Part shown: positions 5,633 to 14,737 of the stretch, piece by piece
How positions within the stretch are numbered: position 1 is the first letter of the stretch
Layout of the letters: every line of letters begins with the position of its first letter
Assembly: GCA_003509545.1 (NCBI GenBank)
Contig: DOLC01000061.1
Coordinates: 1 to 15,577 of the forward strand
DNA length: 15,577 nucleotides
Source: Peptococcaceae bacterium
Lineage (GTDB): Bacteria > Bacillota > DSM-521 > Neomoorellales > Neomoorellaceae
Direction: 5' to 3'
Notes under the pieces: generated by a model
The model's database searches: none
The model's input: only the letters and a program-made list of their open reading frames with translations
Told to the model about the DNA's origin: nothing
Made by a program: the position numbers and the translations under genes

Positions 5633-7453
5633 GTGGCTGTGGACGGCCTATTCTTGAGCGCGGTTACGGTAGAACTGTCCTCGTGGGTGGGAAGCCGTGT
5701 AGACCGTATATACCAGCCGGACAAAGATACGGTCATCCTTCATCTGCGGCGGGGGAGGGACACTCAAAGGTTGCTGGTGTCGGCCCATGCGGAGCATTGT
5801 CGCCTCCACTTTACCGATGCCAATCTCCCCAATCCCGGCCAACCCCCCCTGTTCTGCATGGTCCTGCGCAAGCACCTCCAGGGCGGCATCTTGGCCGCCG
5901 TCCGGCAGGTCGGGTTGGAAAGGATAATAGAACTGCACTTTTCCGCGATGGATGAAGTGGGCCGCAGCGTGCAGCGCGCCCTGGTAGTGGAGATCATGGG
6001 CAAGCACTCCAACATCCTTCTTTTGGAGCCCGACGGCACTATCGTCGACGCCCTGCGGCGGTACACCCATGCGGTGAGCCGGCACCGGGAGGTGCTCCCC
6101 GGCCGCCCCTACGTGCCTCCCCCGCCCCAGGGCAAGCTGGACCCCAGAAGCCTGGATGTAGAGGAACTGAGCCGCCTAATCCTCCGTGGCCCGTGGGAAA
6201 CGCCCTTGAAATCCGTCCTCGTGAAAAACCTCGACGGCGTAGGGCCCCAGACGGCGGCAGAAATCCTTCACCGGGCCGGCCTGTCGCCGGAGACCGCCGC
6301 CGAGGTCTGCGGCGAGCACGAACTGGCGCGCCTCTGGCAGGCCCTCCAGGAGGTGCTGGCAGCCGTCCGGCCCCCGAACTGGCAGCCGACGGTGGTCAGA
6401 AACCCGGAGGGAACGGTGACAGCCTTTGCCGCCTTCAATCTTCTGCAGTTCGGCGACCTGCCCCGCCAATTTTTCCCCTCCCCTTCCCGGGCGTGCGAAG
6501 TTTTTTATGAGGAAAAGAGAAGGGAGAATCTCTTCCACAGTCGCAGGCGTTCTTTGTCCGGTGTGATTGAGCGGGAACTGAAGCGCTGCTTGAAGAAGGA
6601 GGCCCTCCAGGCCGAAACCGTGGCGGCCGCCAAAGGGGCCGAACAATGGCGGATTTACGGAGAACTCATCGCCGCCAATATGTACCGCCTCAAGAAGGGG
6701 ATGGCTTCCTTTACAGCCGAAAACTTCTACGATCCCGGGGCTCCCCCGATAACCGTCGAGCTGGATCCTGCCCTTTCCCCGGCGGAAAACGCCGAACGCT
6801 ATTTTAACCGCTACCATAAGGCTAAGAACGCGGCCCGCCAGGCCGCCCTCCAGCTAAAGCGTACGCGGGAAGAGATTTTGTATCTCAATTCCGTAGCTCA
6901 GGCCTTGGAAATGGCCGAAACCCTGGAAGACCTGGAGGAGATCGGCCGCGAACTGGTGAAGGCGGGTTATCTCCCCGCCGCGGAAAGGGACGACAGCCGC
7001 CCGGGTAAGAGAAAAGAAAAGGAGCGCCGGGGGGGGTCTCGCCCCCTGGAGCTCCTCTCGGGTGACGGTTTTACCATCCTCGTGGGTAAGAATAACCGGC
7101 AGAACGATTATTTGAGTCTAAAGCTCGCCGGGGCAGAGGACATCTGGCTCCATGCCAAGGATGTTCCGGGCTCCCATGTCCTCATCCGAACAGGGGGACG
7201 GCCGGTCCCCGACCGCACCCTGGAGGAAGCCGCGGGCCTGGCCGCTTACTTCAGCCGGGCCCGCCAGGCCAAAAGGGTAGCGGTGGACTACACCCGGGCC
7301 CAATATGTGCGCAAACCCCCGGGCGCCAGGCCCGGGATGGTGATCTACGACCACCACCGCACCGTTTATGTGGCGCCCATTTCCCCCAATATGCTGACGG
7401 CGGCCTCCACTGGGTCGGGGGCCGAGGTCACCGGACGCCCCACTACCAGGTAG
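5633..7453 (+). CDS. rqcH: Ribosome quality-control factor RqcH (NFACT family, formerly 'fibronectin-binding protein A')
   Basis: The protein has 606 aa. RqcH binds 50S subunits obstructed by peptidyl-tRNA, recruits alanyl-tRNA and adds C-terminal alanine tails that mark the chain for degradation. The NFACT-N domain begins MAVDGLFL and includes EIMGKHSNILL at 120-130. A helix-hairpin-helix segment lies at about 180-240 (LVKNLDGVGPQTAAEI at 196-211), a long helical coiled-coil region at about 290-445, a basic linker at 456-470, and the NFACT-R domain at about 475-583 with DIWLHAKDVPGSHV at 503-516. Residues 96-97 are Glu-Arg where the B. subtilis family motif is Asp-Arg. The conserved domain ends at about VYVAP (578-582); the last 24 residues are an unusual tail read from DNA antisense to pyrF. 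The GTG start is 8 nt after AAAGGAG. It is divergent from the ATPase gene. Confidence 0.92.
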   Translation: MAVDGLFLSAVTVELSSWVGSRVDRIYQPDKDTVILHLRRGRDTQRLLVSAHAEHCRLHFTDANLPNPGQPPLFCMVLRKHLQGGILAAVRQVGLERIIELHFSAMDEVGRSVQRALVVEIMGKHSNILLLEPDGTIVDALRRYTHAVSRHREVLPGRPYVPPPPQGKLDPRSLDVEELSRLILRGPWETPLKSVLVKNLDGVGPQTAAEILHRAGLSPETAAEVCGEHELARLWQALQEVLAAVRPPNWQPTVVRNPEGTVTAFAAFNLLQFGDLPRQFFPSPSRACEVFYEEKRRENLFHSRRRSLSGVIERELKRCLKKEALQAETVAAAKGAEQWRIYGELIAANMYRLKKGMASFTAENFYDPGAPPITVELDPALSPAENAERYFNRYHKAKNAARQAALQLKRTREEILYLNSVAQALEMAETLEDLEEIGRELVKAGYLPAAERDDSRPGKRKEKERRGGSRPLELLSGDGFTILVGKNNRQNDYLSLKLAGAEDIWLHAKDVPGSHVLIRTGGRPVPDRTLEEAAGLAAYFSRARQAKRVAVDYTRAQYVRKPPGARPGMVIYDHHRTVYVAPISPNMLTAASTGSGAEVTGRPTTR

Positions 7454-8085
7454 GTAGCTCCCCGGCGCACGGCCTCCCCGGGCGTCAGTACCCGGCTCTG
7501 GTCGTCGCGCCGGCTGCCCCGGGGACGGATGCCCGGGGTAACGATGACCCAGTCCGGGCCGCAGGCCCGGCGAAGGGCTTCCAACTCCTGGGGCGAGGCC
7601 ACGACCCCGTCCAGGCCGCATTCCTGGGCCAGGAGGGACCAGAACACCACCTGCTCTTCCGGGCTCCGGCCGACACCCAGCTCCTCCCGCAGCGCGGCTT
7701 CATCGAGGCTGGTGAGCACCGTCACGGCGATGAGGAGGGGGGCCGGCCTGCCCTGCCTGTGGGCCTCTTCTTTTACTGCTTCGGCCGCCGCCTGGAGCAT
7801 CCGCCGTCCCCCTGCGGCGTGAACGTTCAGCATGTCAACACCGTGGCGCACCAGGGCCCGTACGGCCCCGGCCACGGTGTTGGGTATATCGTGGAACTTC
7901 AGGTCGGCGAAAACCCGCCCGCCCCGTTCTTTAATCCTCCGGACCGCCTCCGGCCCTGCGGCCGTGTACAGTTCCAGACCCACCTTAAACATGCCGACGT
8001 AGGGGGCGAGCATAGCCGCCAGTTTCTCGGCGGCTCCCAGATCGGCAACGTCTAAAGCGACGATAAGTTTGTCTCTATTCGACAA
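7366..8085 (-). CDS. pyrF: Orotidine 5'-phosphate decarboxylase (PyrF)
   Basis: Performs the last step of de novo UMP synthesis, decarboxylating OMP to UMP without a cofactor. It is a cytosolic TIM-barrel dimer. With the chosen start it has 239 aa, the usual length. The catalytic charged network is Asp61, Lys63 and Asp66 in FADLKFHDIPNT; phosphate-binding segments are TPGIRP at 183-188 and VGRPVT at 215-220. I chose the TTG at 8083-8085 because the protein then begins MSNRDKLIVALDV, as homologues do, and GGGAGGGAAGGA precedes it. A GTG at 8122-8124, with GGAG 8 nt upstream, would add 13 residues and overlap the end of carB. It is the last gene of the operon here. Its final 28 codons and stop overlap the 3' end of rqcH in the opposite strand. 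Confidence 0.93.
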   Translation of the reverse strand: MSNRDKLIVALDVADLGAAEKLAAMLAPYVGMFKVGLELYTAAGPEAVRRIKERGGRVFADLKFHDIPNTVAGAVRALVRHGVDMLNVHAAGGRRMLQAAAEAVKEEAHRQGRPAPLLIAVTVLTSLDEAALREELGVGRSPEEQVVFWSLLAQECGLDGVVASPQELEALRRACGPDWVIVTPGIRPRGSRRDDQSRVLTPGEAVRRGATYLVVGRPVTSAPDPVEAAVSILGEMGAT

Positions 8086-8111
8086 AGCGTCCTTCCCTCC
8101 CGTTTCCCTAT

Positions 8112-11100
8112 TTATTCGCGCCACCGGACGTACTCCTGCAAGGGCTTTACGGACGCTTCACCCCGTCGGCGCAGGGCCCGAAGAAGAGCGCGGGCCGTAT
8201 CCAGGGAAGTGAGGCAGGGCAGCCCCCTTTCCGCCGCCGCCCGCCTGATTTTAAACCCGTCCCGCTCCGGCATCCTGCCCCGGGTCAAGGTGTTAAGGAT
8301 GAGGTGAACGCGGTTGCTGCGAATGTAGTCCAGGATATTGGGTGAACCTTCGCGGATCTTGGCCACGCGCTCGACGAAGAGGCCGGCGGCGGCCAGGGCT
8401 CCGGCGGTGCCCGCCGTAGCCACGATCTTGTATCCCAAATCTGCAAATTCCCTGAGCAGGGGGATCGCCTCGGCCTTGTCCTTGTCTGCAATGGTGGCCA
8501 GCAACGTGCCCTTTTCCGGTACGTCATATCCCGCGGCCACCAGCCCCTTATAAAGGGCGGTTTCAAAACACGGATCGAGACCCAGCACTTCCCCGGTGGA
8601 TTTCATTTCCGGTCCCAGAAAGGTGTCTACCTGCCACAATTTCCCAAAGGAGAAAACCGGTACTTTGACGGCCGTGTAGGGACCCTTAGGCCACAGTCCT
8701 CCTCTATATCCCTGTTCTCTCAGGGTGCGGCCCAGCATGATATTGACGGCCAGGGACACCATGGGTACCCCCGTAACTTTGCAGAGGTAAGGGACCGTCC
8801 GGCTCGCCCGGGGATTCACCTCCAAGACGTACAACTGGCCCCCGTGGAGGACGAACTGGATGTTGAGCAGTCCCTTTATCCGCAGGGCCCGGGCCAATTT
8901 CATGGTATAGAAGACCACCTTTTCTTCCCATTCCTCAGTCAGAGAAGGAGCCGGATAGAGGGCTATGCTGTCGCCCGAATGGACTCCCGCGCGCTCCACG
9001 TGTTCCATGATCCCCGGGATAAGCACCTCCTCCCCGTCGCTGACGGCATCCACCTCCAGTTCCAGGCCCGGAAGGTACTTATCCACCAACACCGGGTATT
9101 CCGGCGCCACCCTCATAGCCGTGGTGGCATATTCCAGGAGCTCCCCTTCCTGATGGACGATCTCCATGGCCCGGCCTCCCAGAACGTAGGAAGGCCTCAC
9201 CAGCAGGGGAAAGCCCAGCTCTTTGGCCAGCCTGGTCACCTCCTCCACCGAGGTAGCCGCACCTCCCGGGGGACGCGGAATCTGCAGCTCTTCCAGGAGG
9301 GCATCGAACCTCTTCCGGTCTTCGGCCCGGTCGATATCCTCCACCGAAGTCCCCAGGATTCTAAAGCCTGCCGCCTCCACGGCCCGGGCCAGGTTGAGGG
9401 CTGTCTGGCCGCCGAACTGCACCAGCACTCCCTGGGGCTGCTCCTTACGCAGTACATTGATAACCTCTTCCGGAGTCAAGGGCTCGAAGTAAAGGCGGTC
9501 GGAGGTATCGAAGTCCGTACTCACGGTTTCGGGGTTGTTGTTTATCATGATAGAAGTGATGCCGGCCCGGCGCAGGGCCCAGGCGGCATGCACGCAGCTG
9601 TAGTCGAACTCGATACCCTGGCCTATCCGGTTGGGTCCGGCGCCCAGCACCGCCACCTTGGGCCCCGGGTTGACCTCCCCCTCGTCTTCCACGCCCCCAT
9701 AGGTGGAATAAAAATAAGGAGTATCAGCTTCAAATTCGGCGGCGCAGGTATCCACCATCTTGTAGACGGGATGCAAATTGTTCTGCTCCCTCCGGCGCCG
9801 AACCTCGGCCTCCTCGAGGCCTGTAAGATGGGCTACGCGGGCGTCGCTGAAACCCCTTTCCTTGGCCTGGCGTAAGATCTCCGCCGTCAGGGCAGGACCC
9901 GCCTCCCTCAACTCGGCTTCCAGTTGAAGGATGTTCTTGATTTTGCTCAGGAAGAAGGGGTCAATGCCTGTGAGGGAGTTCAACTCCTCTATGCTCCAGC
10001 CGCGGCGCAACCCTTCGGCTACGGCCCAGAGCCGCTCGTCGTCGGCCTCTGAGATTTTCCGCCTCAAGCCCTCGTCGCTGAAGCGGGCCCAGACTTCTAG
10101 TCCCAGGCCGTCGACTTTGAGCTCCAGAGATCTGATGGCCTTAAGAAGGGCTCCTTCCAAGGAGCGGTCTATGGCCATTACTTCGCCGGTGGCCTTCATC
10201 TGGCTGCCCAAGGTCCGGTCGGCGCCGGTAAACTTGTCGAAGGGGAAGCGGGGGAGCTTGACAACGCAATAATCCACGGCCGGTTCAAAGCAGGCTTTAG
10301 TCTGGCGGGTAACGGCATTAGGTATCTCGTCCAGGGTGTAACCCAGGGCCACCTTGGCCGCCACCCGGGCAATGGGGTATCCTGTAGCCTTGGAGGCCAA
10401 GGCGCTGGAACGGCTTACCCGGGGATTGACTTCAATGACGTAATACTGCCGGCTCCGGGGATCCAGGGCGAATTGGATGTTGCAGCCGCCCTCTATTCCC
10501 AGGGCGCGGATAATCTTTAGAGCCGACCTGCGCAGCATGTGGTATTCCTTGTCGGTTAAAGTCTGGCAGGGAGCCACTACCATGCTGTCGCCGGTATGAA
10601 TACCCATGGGGTCGATATTTTCCATGCTGCATACGACGATACAGTTGTCGGCCCCATCCCGCATTACCTCGTACTCTATCTCCTTCCAGCCCGTCACCGA
10701 CCTTTCCACCAGCACTTGGTGAATGAGGCTCAAGTGCAGACCCCTGGTAACAATGGCCTTCAATTCCTCTTCGTTGCGGGCTATGCCTCCTCCGGTCCCG
10801 CCCAGGGTATACGCCGGTCTTACAATAAGGGGGTAGCCGGTCTGGGCGGCGAAATCCAGGGCCTCTTCCAGGCGGGTGACGATGCGGCCGGTAGGAACAG
10901 GCTCGCCGATATCCTCCATTAGAGCCTTAAATTCTTGCCGGTCTTCGGCCCGCTTAATGGCCTCCAAGGGGGTGCCCAGAAGGCGGGTGCCCGTTTCCTC
11001 CAGGACACCGGCTTCGGCCAATTGAAAGGCCAAATTCAAACCCACCTGCCCCCCCAGGGTGGGCAAGAGACCGTCCGGCCGCTCCCTCCGGATTACTTGT

Positions 11101-11324
11101 ACTACGAAATCCAAAGTCAGGGGCTCCAGGTATACTCGATCGGCCATTTGCGGGTCGGTCATTATGGTGGCGGGATTGGAATTCACCAGGACTACTTCCA
11201 TGCCTTCTTCCTTGAGGGCGCGACAGGCTTGGGTCCCCGCATAATCGAATTCCGCCGCCTGGCCTATGACGATGGGGCCCGATCCGATGACCAGGATTTT
11301 ACGCAGGTCTTTCCTCAAAGGCAT
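8112..11324 (-). CDS. carB: Carbamoyl phosphate synthase, large (ammonia) subunit (CarB)
   Basis: The 1070-aa catalytic subunit makes carbamoyl phosphate from bicarbonate, two ATP and ammonia channelled from CarA. The architecture is complete: the first carboxyphosphate half (about 1-400, with GSGPIVIGQAAEFDYAG at 14-30, GGTGGG at 175-180 and EVNPRVSRSSA at 298-308), an oligomerisation domain (about 400-550), the second carbamate half (from about 555, GAGPNRIGQGIEFDYSC at 561-577), and an MGS-like allosteric domain (about 939-1060, with ATAGTAG and SNRVHLILNT) where UMP and ornithine act in homologues. Its ATG directly abuts the TAG of carA, and GGGAGG inside the end of carA is its ribosome binding site, indicating translational coupling. 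No separate arginine-specific copy is visible in the window, so it may serve both pathways. Confidence 0.97.
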   Translation of the reverse strand: MPLRKDLRKILVIGSGPIVIGQAAEFDYAGTQACRALKEEGMEVVLVNSNPATIMTDPQMADRVYLEPLTLDFVVQVIRRERPDGLLPTLGGQVGLNLAFQLAEAGVLEETGTRLLGTPLEAIKRAEDRQEFKALMEDIGEPVPTGRIVTRLEEALDFAAQTGYPLIVRPAYTLGGTGGGIARNEEELKAIVTRGLHLSLIHQVLVERSVTGWKEIEYEVMRDGADNCIVVCSMENIDPMGIHTGDSMVVAPCQTLTDKEYHMLRRSALKIIRALGIEGGCNIQFALDPRSRQYYVIEVNPRVSRSSALASKATGYPIARVAAKVALGYTLDEIPNAVTRQTKACFEPAVDYCVVKLPRFPFDKFTGADRTLGSQMKATGEVMAIDRSLEGALLKAIRSLELKVDGLGLEVWARFSDEGLRRKISEADDERLWAVAEGLRRGWSIEELNSLTGIDPFFLSKIKNILQLEAELREAGPALTAEILRQAKERGFSDARVAHLTGLEEAEVRRRREQNNLHPVYKMVDTCAAEFEADTPYFYSTYGGVEDEGEVNPGPKVAVLGAGPNRIGQGIEFDYSCVHAAWALRRAGITSIMINNNPETVSTDFDTSDRLYFEPLTPEEVINVLRKEQPQGVLVQFGGQTALNLARAVEAAGFRILGTSVEDIDRAEDRKRFDALLEELQIPRPPGGAATSVEEVTRLAKELGFPLLVRPSYVLGGRAMEIVHQEGELLEYATTAMRVAPEYPVLVDKYLPGLELEVDAVSDGEEVLIPGIMEHVERAGVHSGDSIALYPAPSLTEEWEEKVVFYTMKLARALRIKGLLNIQFVLHGGQLYVLEVNPRASRTVPYLCKVTGVPMVSLAVNIMLGRTLREQGYRGGLWPKGPYTAVKVPVFSFGKLWQVDTFLGPEMKSTGEVLGLDPCFETALYKGLVAAGYDVPEKGTLLATIADKDKAEAIPLLREFADLGYKIVATAGTAGALAAAGLFVERVAKIREGSPNILDYIRSNRVHLILNTLTRGRMPERDGFKIRRAAAERGLPCLTSLDTARALLRALRRRGEASVKPLQEYVRWRE

Positions 11325-12422
11325 CTAAACCACCTCCCGACCGCCGGCTACGAGATCTAGAAACTGTTCCAGGATGTGGACGCTGTCCGAGGGTCCCGGG
11401 CCGCCTTCCGGGTGGAACTGAACAGAAAAAACGGGCAGATGGCGGTGCCCCAGGCCTTCCACGGTGCCGTCGTTAAGATTGATGTGGGAAACATAGACTT
11501 CCGGAGGCAGGGAATCGGCCCGGACGGCATACCCGTGGTTTTGGGCGGTAATATATACCCGCCCGGTGGCCAGGTCTTTTACGGGGTGGTTGACTCCCCG
11601 GTGTCCGAAGGGAAGCTTATAGGTATCTCCCCCCAAGGCCAGGGCTATTAGTTCGTGCCCCAGGCAAATTCCCAAGAGGGGCACCCGGCCCAGCAAATCC
11701 CTTACCGTTTGGACACCGTAGGGCACATCTTTAGGATCTCCCGGCCCGTTAGAAATCACCACTCCGTGGGGCTTCACGGCCAGGATATCCTCCGCCGTAC
11801 TCCGGGCAGGCATTACTATTACGGTGCAGCCGCGCCGCCGGAACCACCGCAAGATACTCCTTTTTACTCCCAGATTGTAAACGGCGATACGTGGGGAAGC
11901 TCCCGGGGGAGAAGCCCCCGGAAGAATATAGGTCTCGGTGTTGGTTACGGCGGGTACCAGCCGTTCGCCGTGGAGGGGTGGGTCTTGAGGGGCGAGAAGC
12001 TTTAGCTCGCCGAGGTCCTCGGTACCGCAGGCCAAGATGCCCCGCATGGTGCCCCGGTTACGCAGGTGCCTGGTGAGGGCCCTGGTATCCACGCCCTGCA
12101 GGGCAGGGAGGCGGTGGCGTTGCAGGTAGGAGGTCAGATCCTCCGCAGCCTGCCAGTGGCTCGGCTCCGGGCAGGCCTCGTGAATTACCAGTCCCACAGC
12201 GTAAGGCCTGTCTCCCTCTTTGTCCTCGGGATTAAAACCGTAATTGCCGATGAGGGGATAAGTCAGGACCACTATTTGGCCGCAATAGGACGGGTCGGTC
12301 AATACTTCCTGGTAGCCGGTCATACCGGTGGCAAAAACCACTTCCCCATGGCACGAGGAACCGTGACCTATGACCTTTCCCCTGAATATAGTCCCGTCTT
12401 CCAACACCAGATACCCTTCCAT
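11325..12422 (-). CDS. carA: Carbamoyl phosphate synthase, small (glutaminase) subunit (CarA)
   Basis: The 365-aa class I glutamine amidotransferase hydrolyses glutamine and passes ammonia to CarB. The N-terminal CPSase small-chain domain covers about 1-135 (GYLVLEDGTIFRG at 3-15, TGMTGYQEVLTDPSY at 32-46). The amidotransferase domain covers about 175-358, with the nucleophile Cys253 in GICLGHELIALALGG and the triad partners His337 and Glu339 in SVQFHPEG. The ATG start lies 6 nt after GAGGAG. It sits between pyrC (58-bp gap upstream) and carB, which starts immediately after its stop codon. Nothing about it is unusual. Confidence 0.97.
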   Translation of the reverse strand: MEGYLVLEDGTIFRGKVIGHGSSCHGEVVFATGMTGYQEVLTDPSYCGQIVVLTYPLIGNYGFNPEDKEGDRPYAVGLVIHEACPEPSHWQAAEDLTSYLQRHRLPALQGVDTRALTRHLRNRGTMRGILACGTEDLGELKLLAPQDPPLHGERLVPAVTNTETYILPGASPPGASPRIAVYNLGVKRSILRWFRRRGCTVIVMPARSTAEDILAVKPHGVVISNGPGDPKDVPYGVQTVRDLLGRVPLLGICLGHELIALALGGDTYKLPFGHRGVNHPVKDLATGRVYITAQNHGYAVRADSLPPEVYVSHINLNDGTVEGLGHRHLPVFSVQFHPEGGPGPSDSVHILEQFLDLVAGGREVV

Positions 12423-12480
12423 GGTAACTCCTCACCCCTCGGTTCTTTGATTTAGGGCCGCGTTTTCCCGCAGCCGGCAA

Positions 12481-13773
12481 CTAGACCAGGACTTTCCCCT
12501 CTTCCATGACTAATCGCCCGCCGACCACCGTTACCACCGGCCAGCCCTGGAGCCTCCAACCGTTAAAGGGGGAGTTCTTGCCCTGGGAGTAGAAGCGGCT
12601 TACATGGACTTCCCGTTCCAGTTCGGGATTGATCACGGTTATGTCGGCTGCGCTGCCTACCGCCAGGGTTCCCCCGGGAACCTTGAGGATGCGCGCAGGC
12701 TGGAGGCTGAAGACTTCCACCAGGCGCCGCCAGGATAGCCGCCCGGTCTTGACCAGTTTGGTCACCACCAGAGGAACGGCGGTCTCCAGGCCTACCATGC
12801 CGAAGGGAGCCAAGTCGTACTCCACGTCCTTCTCCTCTTCGGCGTGGGGGGCATGGTCCGTGGCCAGGACGTCGATGACGCCCTCCGCCAGCCCCTCCGC
12901 CAGGGCCGCCCGGTGGCCTTCATCCCGGAGGGGCGGGTTTACCTTGGTGCTGGTATCGTATCCGGCCACGGCCTCGTCCGTCAGGCAGAGGTGGTGGGGC
13001 GTTACTTCCGCCGTAACCTTAAGGCCCCGCTCCTTGGCCTGCCTGACCATTTCCACCGAAGCCGCGCTGCTCAGATGGGCCAGATGCAGCCTTCCCCCGG
13101 TAAGACCGGCCAGGATTAAATCCCGGGCCACCATTACTTCCTCGGCCGCCGCCGGGATACCCCGCAGTCCCAGTACGGTGGACATTATCCCTTCGTGCAT
13201 GACGCCGTCGGCTGCCAGGTGCAGGTCCTCGCAGTGGGAAATGACCGGGATATCGAAGAGGCGGGAGTACTCCAGGGCCCGGCGCATAACTTCCCCGTTC
13301 ATAACCGGGCGGCCGTCGTCGGAAATGGCCACCGCCCCGGCTTCTACCAGGTCCCGGATCTCGGCCAGCTCTTCCCCTTTGCAACCCTTGGACAGTGCAC
13401 CTACGGGATATACCCGGACCACACCCGACTGCCGGACGCGTTCCCTAATATAGGCTATGACGGCGCCGCAGTCGGCCACCGGCTGGGTGTTGGGCATGCA
13501 GGCCACCGCCGTGAACCCCCCGGCTGCCGCCGCCCGGGTCCCGGTGGCTATAGTTTCCTTTTGCTCATACCCGGGTTCCCGCAAGTGTACGTGCATATCG
13601 ATGAAACCGGGGGCTACGATGCACCCCTCCACATCGAGAACCTTGGTTTCTCCATCGGCCTCAATGCCTTTTTCGAGGGCCGCCACCCGGCCGTCAACCA
13701 CCAAAAGGTCGCAGACATCTTCCAGGTTCTGGGCCGGATCGATAACCCGGCCTCCGCGGAGCAAGATTTTCAT
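12481..13773 (-). CDS. pyrC: Dihydroorotase (PyrC)
   Basis: A cytosolic zinc amidohydrolase of 430 aa that cyclises N-carbamoyl-L-aspartate to L-dihydroorotate, the third step of UMP synthesis. The length and motifs fit the class I dihydroorotases of Gram-positive bacteria. Metal ligands are His61 and His63 in DMHVHLREPG, an Asp at 152/153 in AISDDG, His180 in VISHCED and His233 in LAHLSS; the catalytic Asp306 lies in ATDHAPH. All catalytic residues are present, so this is not an inactive scaffold paralogue. The ATG overlaps the pyrB stop codon (ATGA), with GGAGGTGG about 9 nt upstream inside pyrB, so translation is likely coupled to pyrB. Confidence 0.97.
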   Translation of the reverse strand: MKILLRGGRVIDPAQNLEDVCDLLVVDGRVAALEKGIEADGETKVLDVEGCIVAPGFIDMHVHLREPGYEQKETIATGTRAAAAGGFTAVACMPNTQPVADCGAVIAYIRERVRQSGVVRVYPVGALSKGCKGEELAEIRDLVEAGAVAISDDGRPVMNGEVMRRALEYSRLFDIPVISHCEDLHLAADGVMHEGIMSTVLGLRGIPAAAEEVMVARDLILAGLTGGRLHLAHLSSAASVEMVRQAKERGLKVTAEVTPHHLCLTDEAVAGYDTSTKVNPPLRDEGHRAALAEGLAEGVIDVLATDHAPHAEEEKDVEYDLAPFGMVGLETAVPLVVTKLVKTGRLSWRRLVEVFSLQPARILKVPGGTLAVGSAADITVINPELEREVHVSRFYSQGKNSPFNGWRLQGWPVVTVVGGRLVMEEGKVLV

Positions 13774-14696
13774 TGCTGGGTGCCACCTCCGATAAGCAGG
13801 TATAATAGGGCCATGCGGACGGCCACACCGTTGGTGACCTGCTCCCGCACGGCCGACTGCAGGCTGTCGGCCACCGCCGGGGAAATCTCTACCCCCCGGT
13901 TCATGGGGCCGGGGTGAAGGACCAGAGCATCGGGCTTGGCCAGGCGGAGGCGCTCGGGGGTTAGCTCATAGAGGAGGGCATATTCCCTCAGGGAGGGGAA
14001 GAGACCCCTCTTCTGCCTCTCCCTCTGGATGCGCAGGACGTTAATTACGTCTACCCCCTGAAGGGCATCTTCCACGCGGTAGAAAACCTTTACGCCTAAC
14101 TTTTCGATGCCCGGCGGTATGAGGGTAGGCGGCCCCACCACCCTGACTTCGGCACCCAGTTTGGTCAGGCCCCAGATGTTGGAGCGGGCCACCCGGCTGT
14201 GGAGGATGTCCCCCAGGATGGCCACCTTCAGGCCCCGGATGGTACCCTTTTTTTCTCTAATGGTGAAAAGGTCGAGAAGGGCCTGGGTGGGGTGCTCATG
14301 CATACCGTCCCCGCCGTTGATGACCGAGGCCTGGATGTAGCGGGTCAGCAGGAGAGGGCTACCGGCCGCACTATGGCGGATTATCACCGCATCGGTTCCC
14401 ATGGCGGCCAGGGTTTCGGCCGTATCCCTTAAGGATTCGCCCTTGGTGATGCTGCTGGTGGACGTGGCAATACTCGCCGTATCCGCCCCCATATATTTGG
14501 CCGCCAGTTCGAAGGAGGTGCGGGTACGGGTACTGGGTTCGTAAAAAAGGGTCACCACCAATTTACCCCGCAGAGTAGGCACCTTTTTGATATCCCGCTG
14601 GATAATCTCCTTCATGGGGACCGCCGTATCGAGGATCAGCTCGATCTCCTCGGCCGTCAAGTCCTTAAGGCCTAAAAGATGTTTGCTCTTGAGCAT
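13770..14696 (-). CDS. pyrB: Aspartate carbamoyltransferase catalytic chain (PyrB)
   Basis: The 308-aa enzyme condenses carbamoyl phosphate with aspartate to give N-carbamoyl-L-aspartate, the committed step of pyrimidine synthesis. The carbamoyl phosphate loop STRTRTSF is at 55-62, the 80s loop with STSSITKGES at 79-88, HPTQALLD at 135-142, and HPGPMNRGVEI at 261-271, which contacts aspartate. No pyrI regulatory chain is nearby, consistent with unregulated catalytic trimers as in B. subtilis; control would then come from PyrR attenuation. The ATG start follows GGGGGATG in the leader, downstream of attenuator 2. It overlaps pyrC by 4 bp. Confidence 0.97.
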   Translation of the reverse strand: MLKSKHLLGLKDLTAEEIELILDTAVPMKEIIQRDIKKVPTLRGKLVVTLFYEPSTRTRTSFELAAKYMGADTASIATSTSSITKGESLRDTAETLAAMGTDAVIIRHSAAGSPLLLTRYIQASVINGGDGMHEHPTQALLDLFTIREKKGTIRGLKVAILGDILHSRVARSNIWGLTKLGAEVRVVGPPTLIPPGIEKLGVKVFYRVEDALQGVDVINVLRIQRERQKRGLFPSLREYALLYELTPERLRLAKPDALVLHPGPMNRGVEISPAVADSLQSAVREQVTNGVAVRMALLYLLIGGGTQQ

Positions 14697-14737
14697 GGCT
14701 TTTCATCCCCCATTTTTACTTTAAGCCCGTATATAAT

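Noticed and set aside
8844..9875. 343-codon frame on the plus strand within carB
   Set aside because: Antisense shadow of a fully conserved carB; no ribosome binding site or family resemblance.
12423..12480. GTTGCCGGC-like sequence in the pyrC-carA gap as another repeat core
   Set aside because: Only about eight consecutive bases match the core, and no arms or termini are present; chance similarity in GC-rich DNA is likely.
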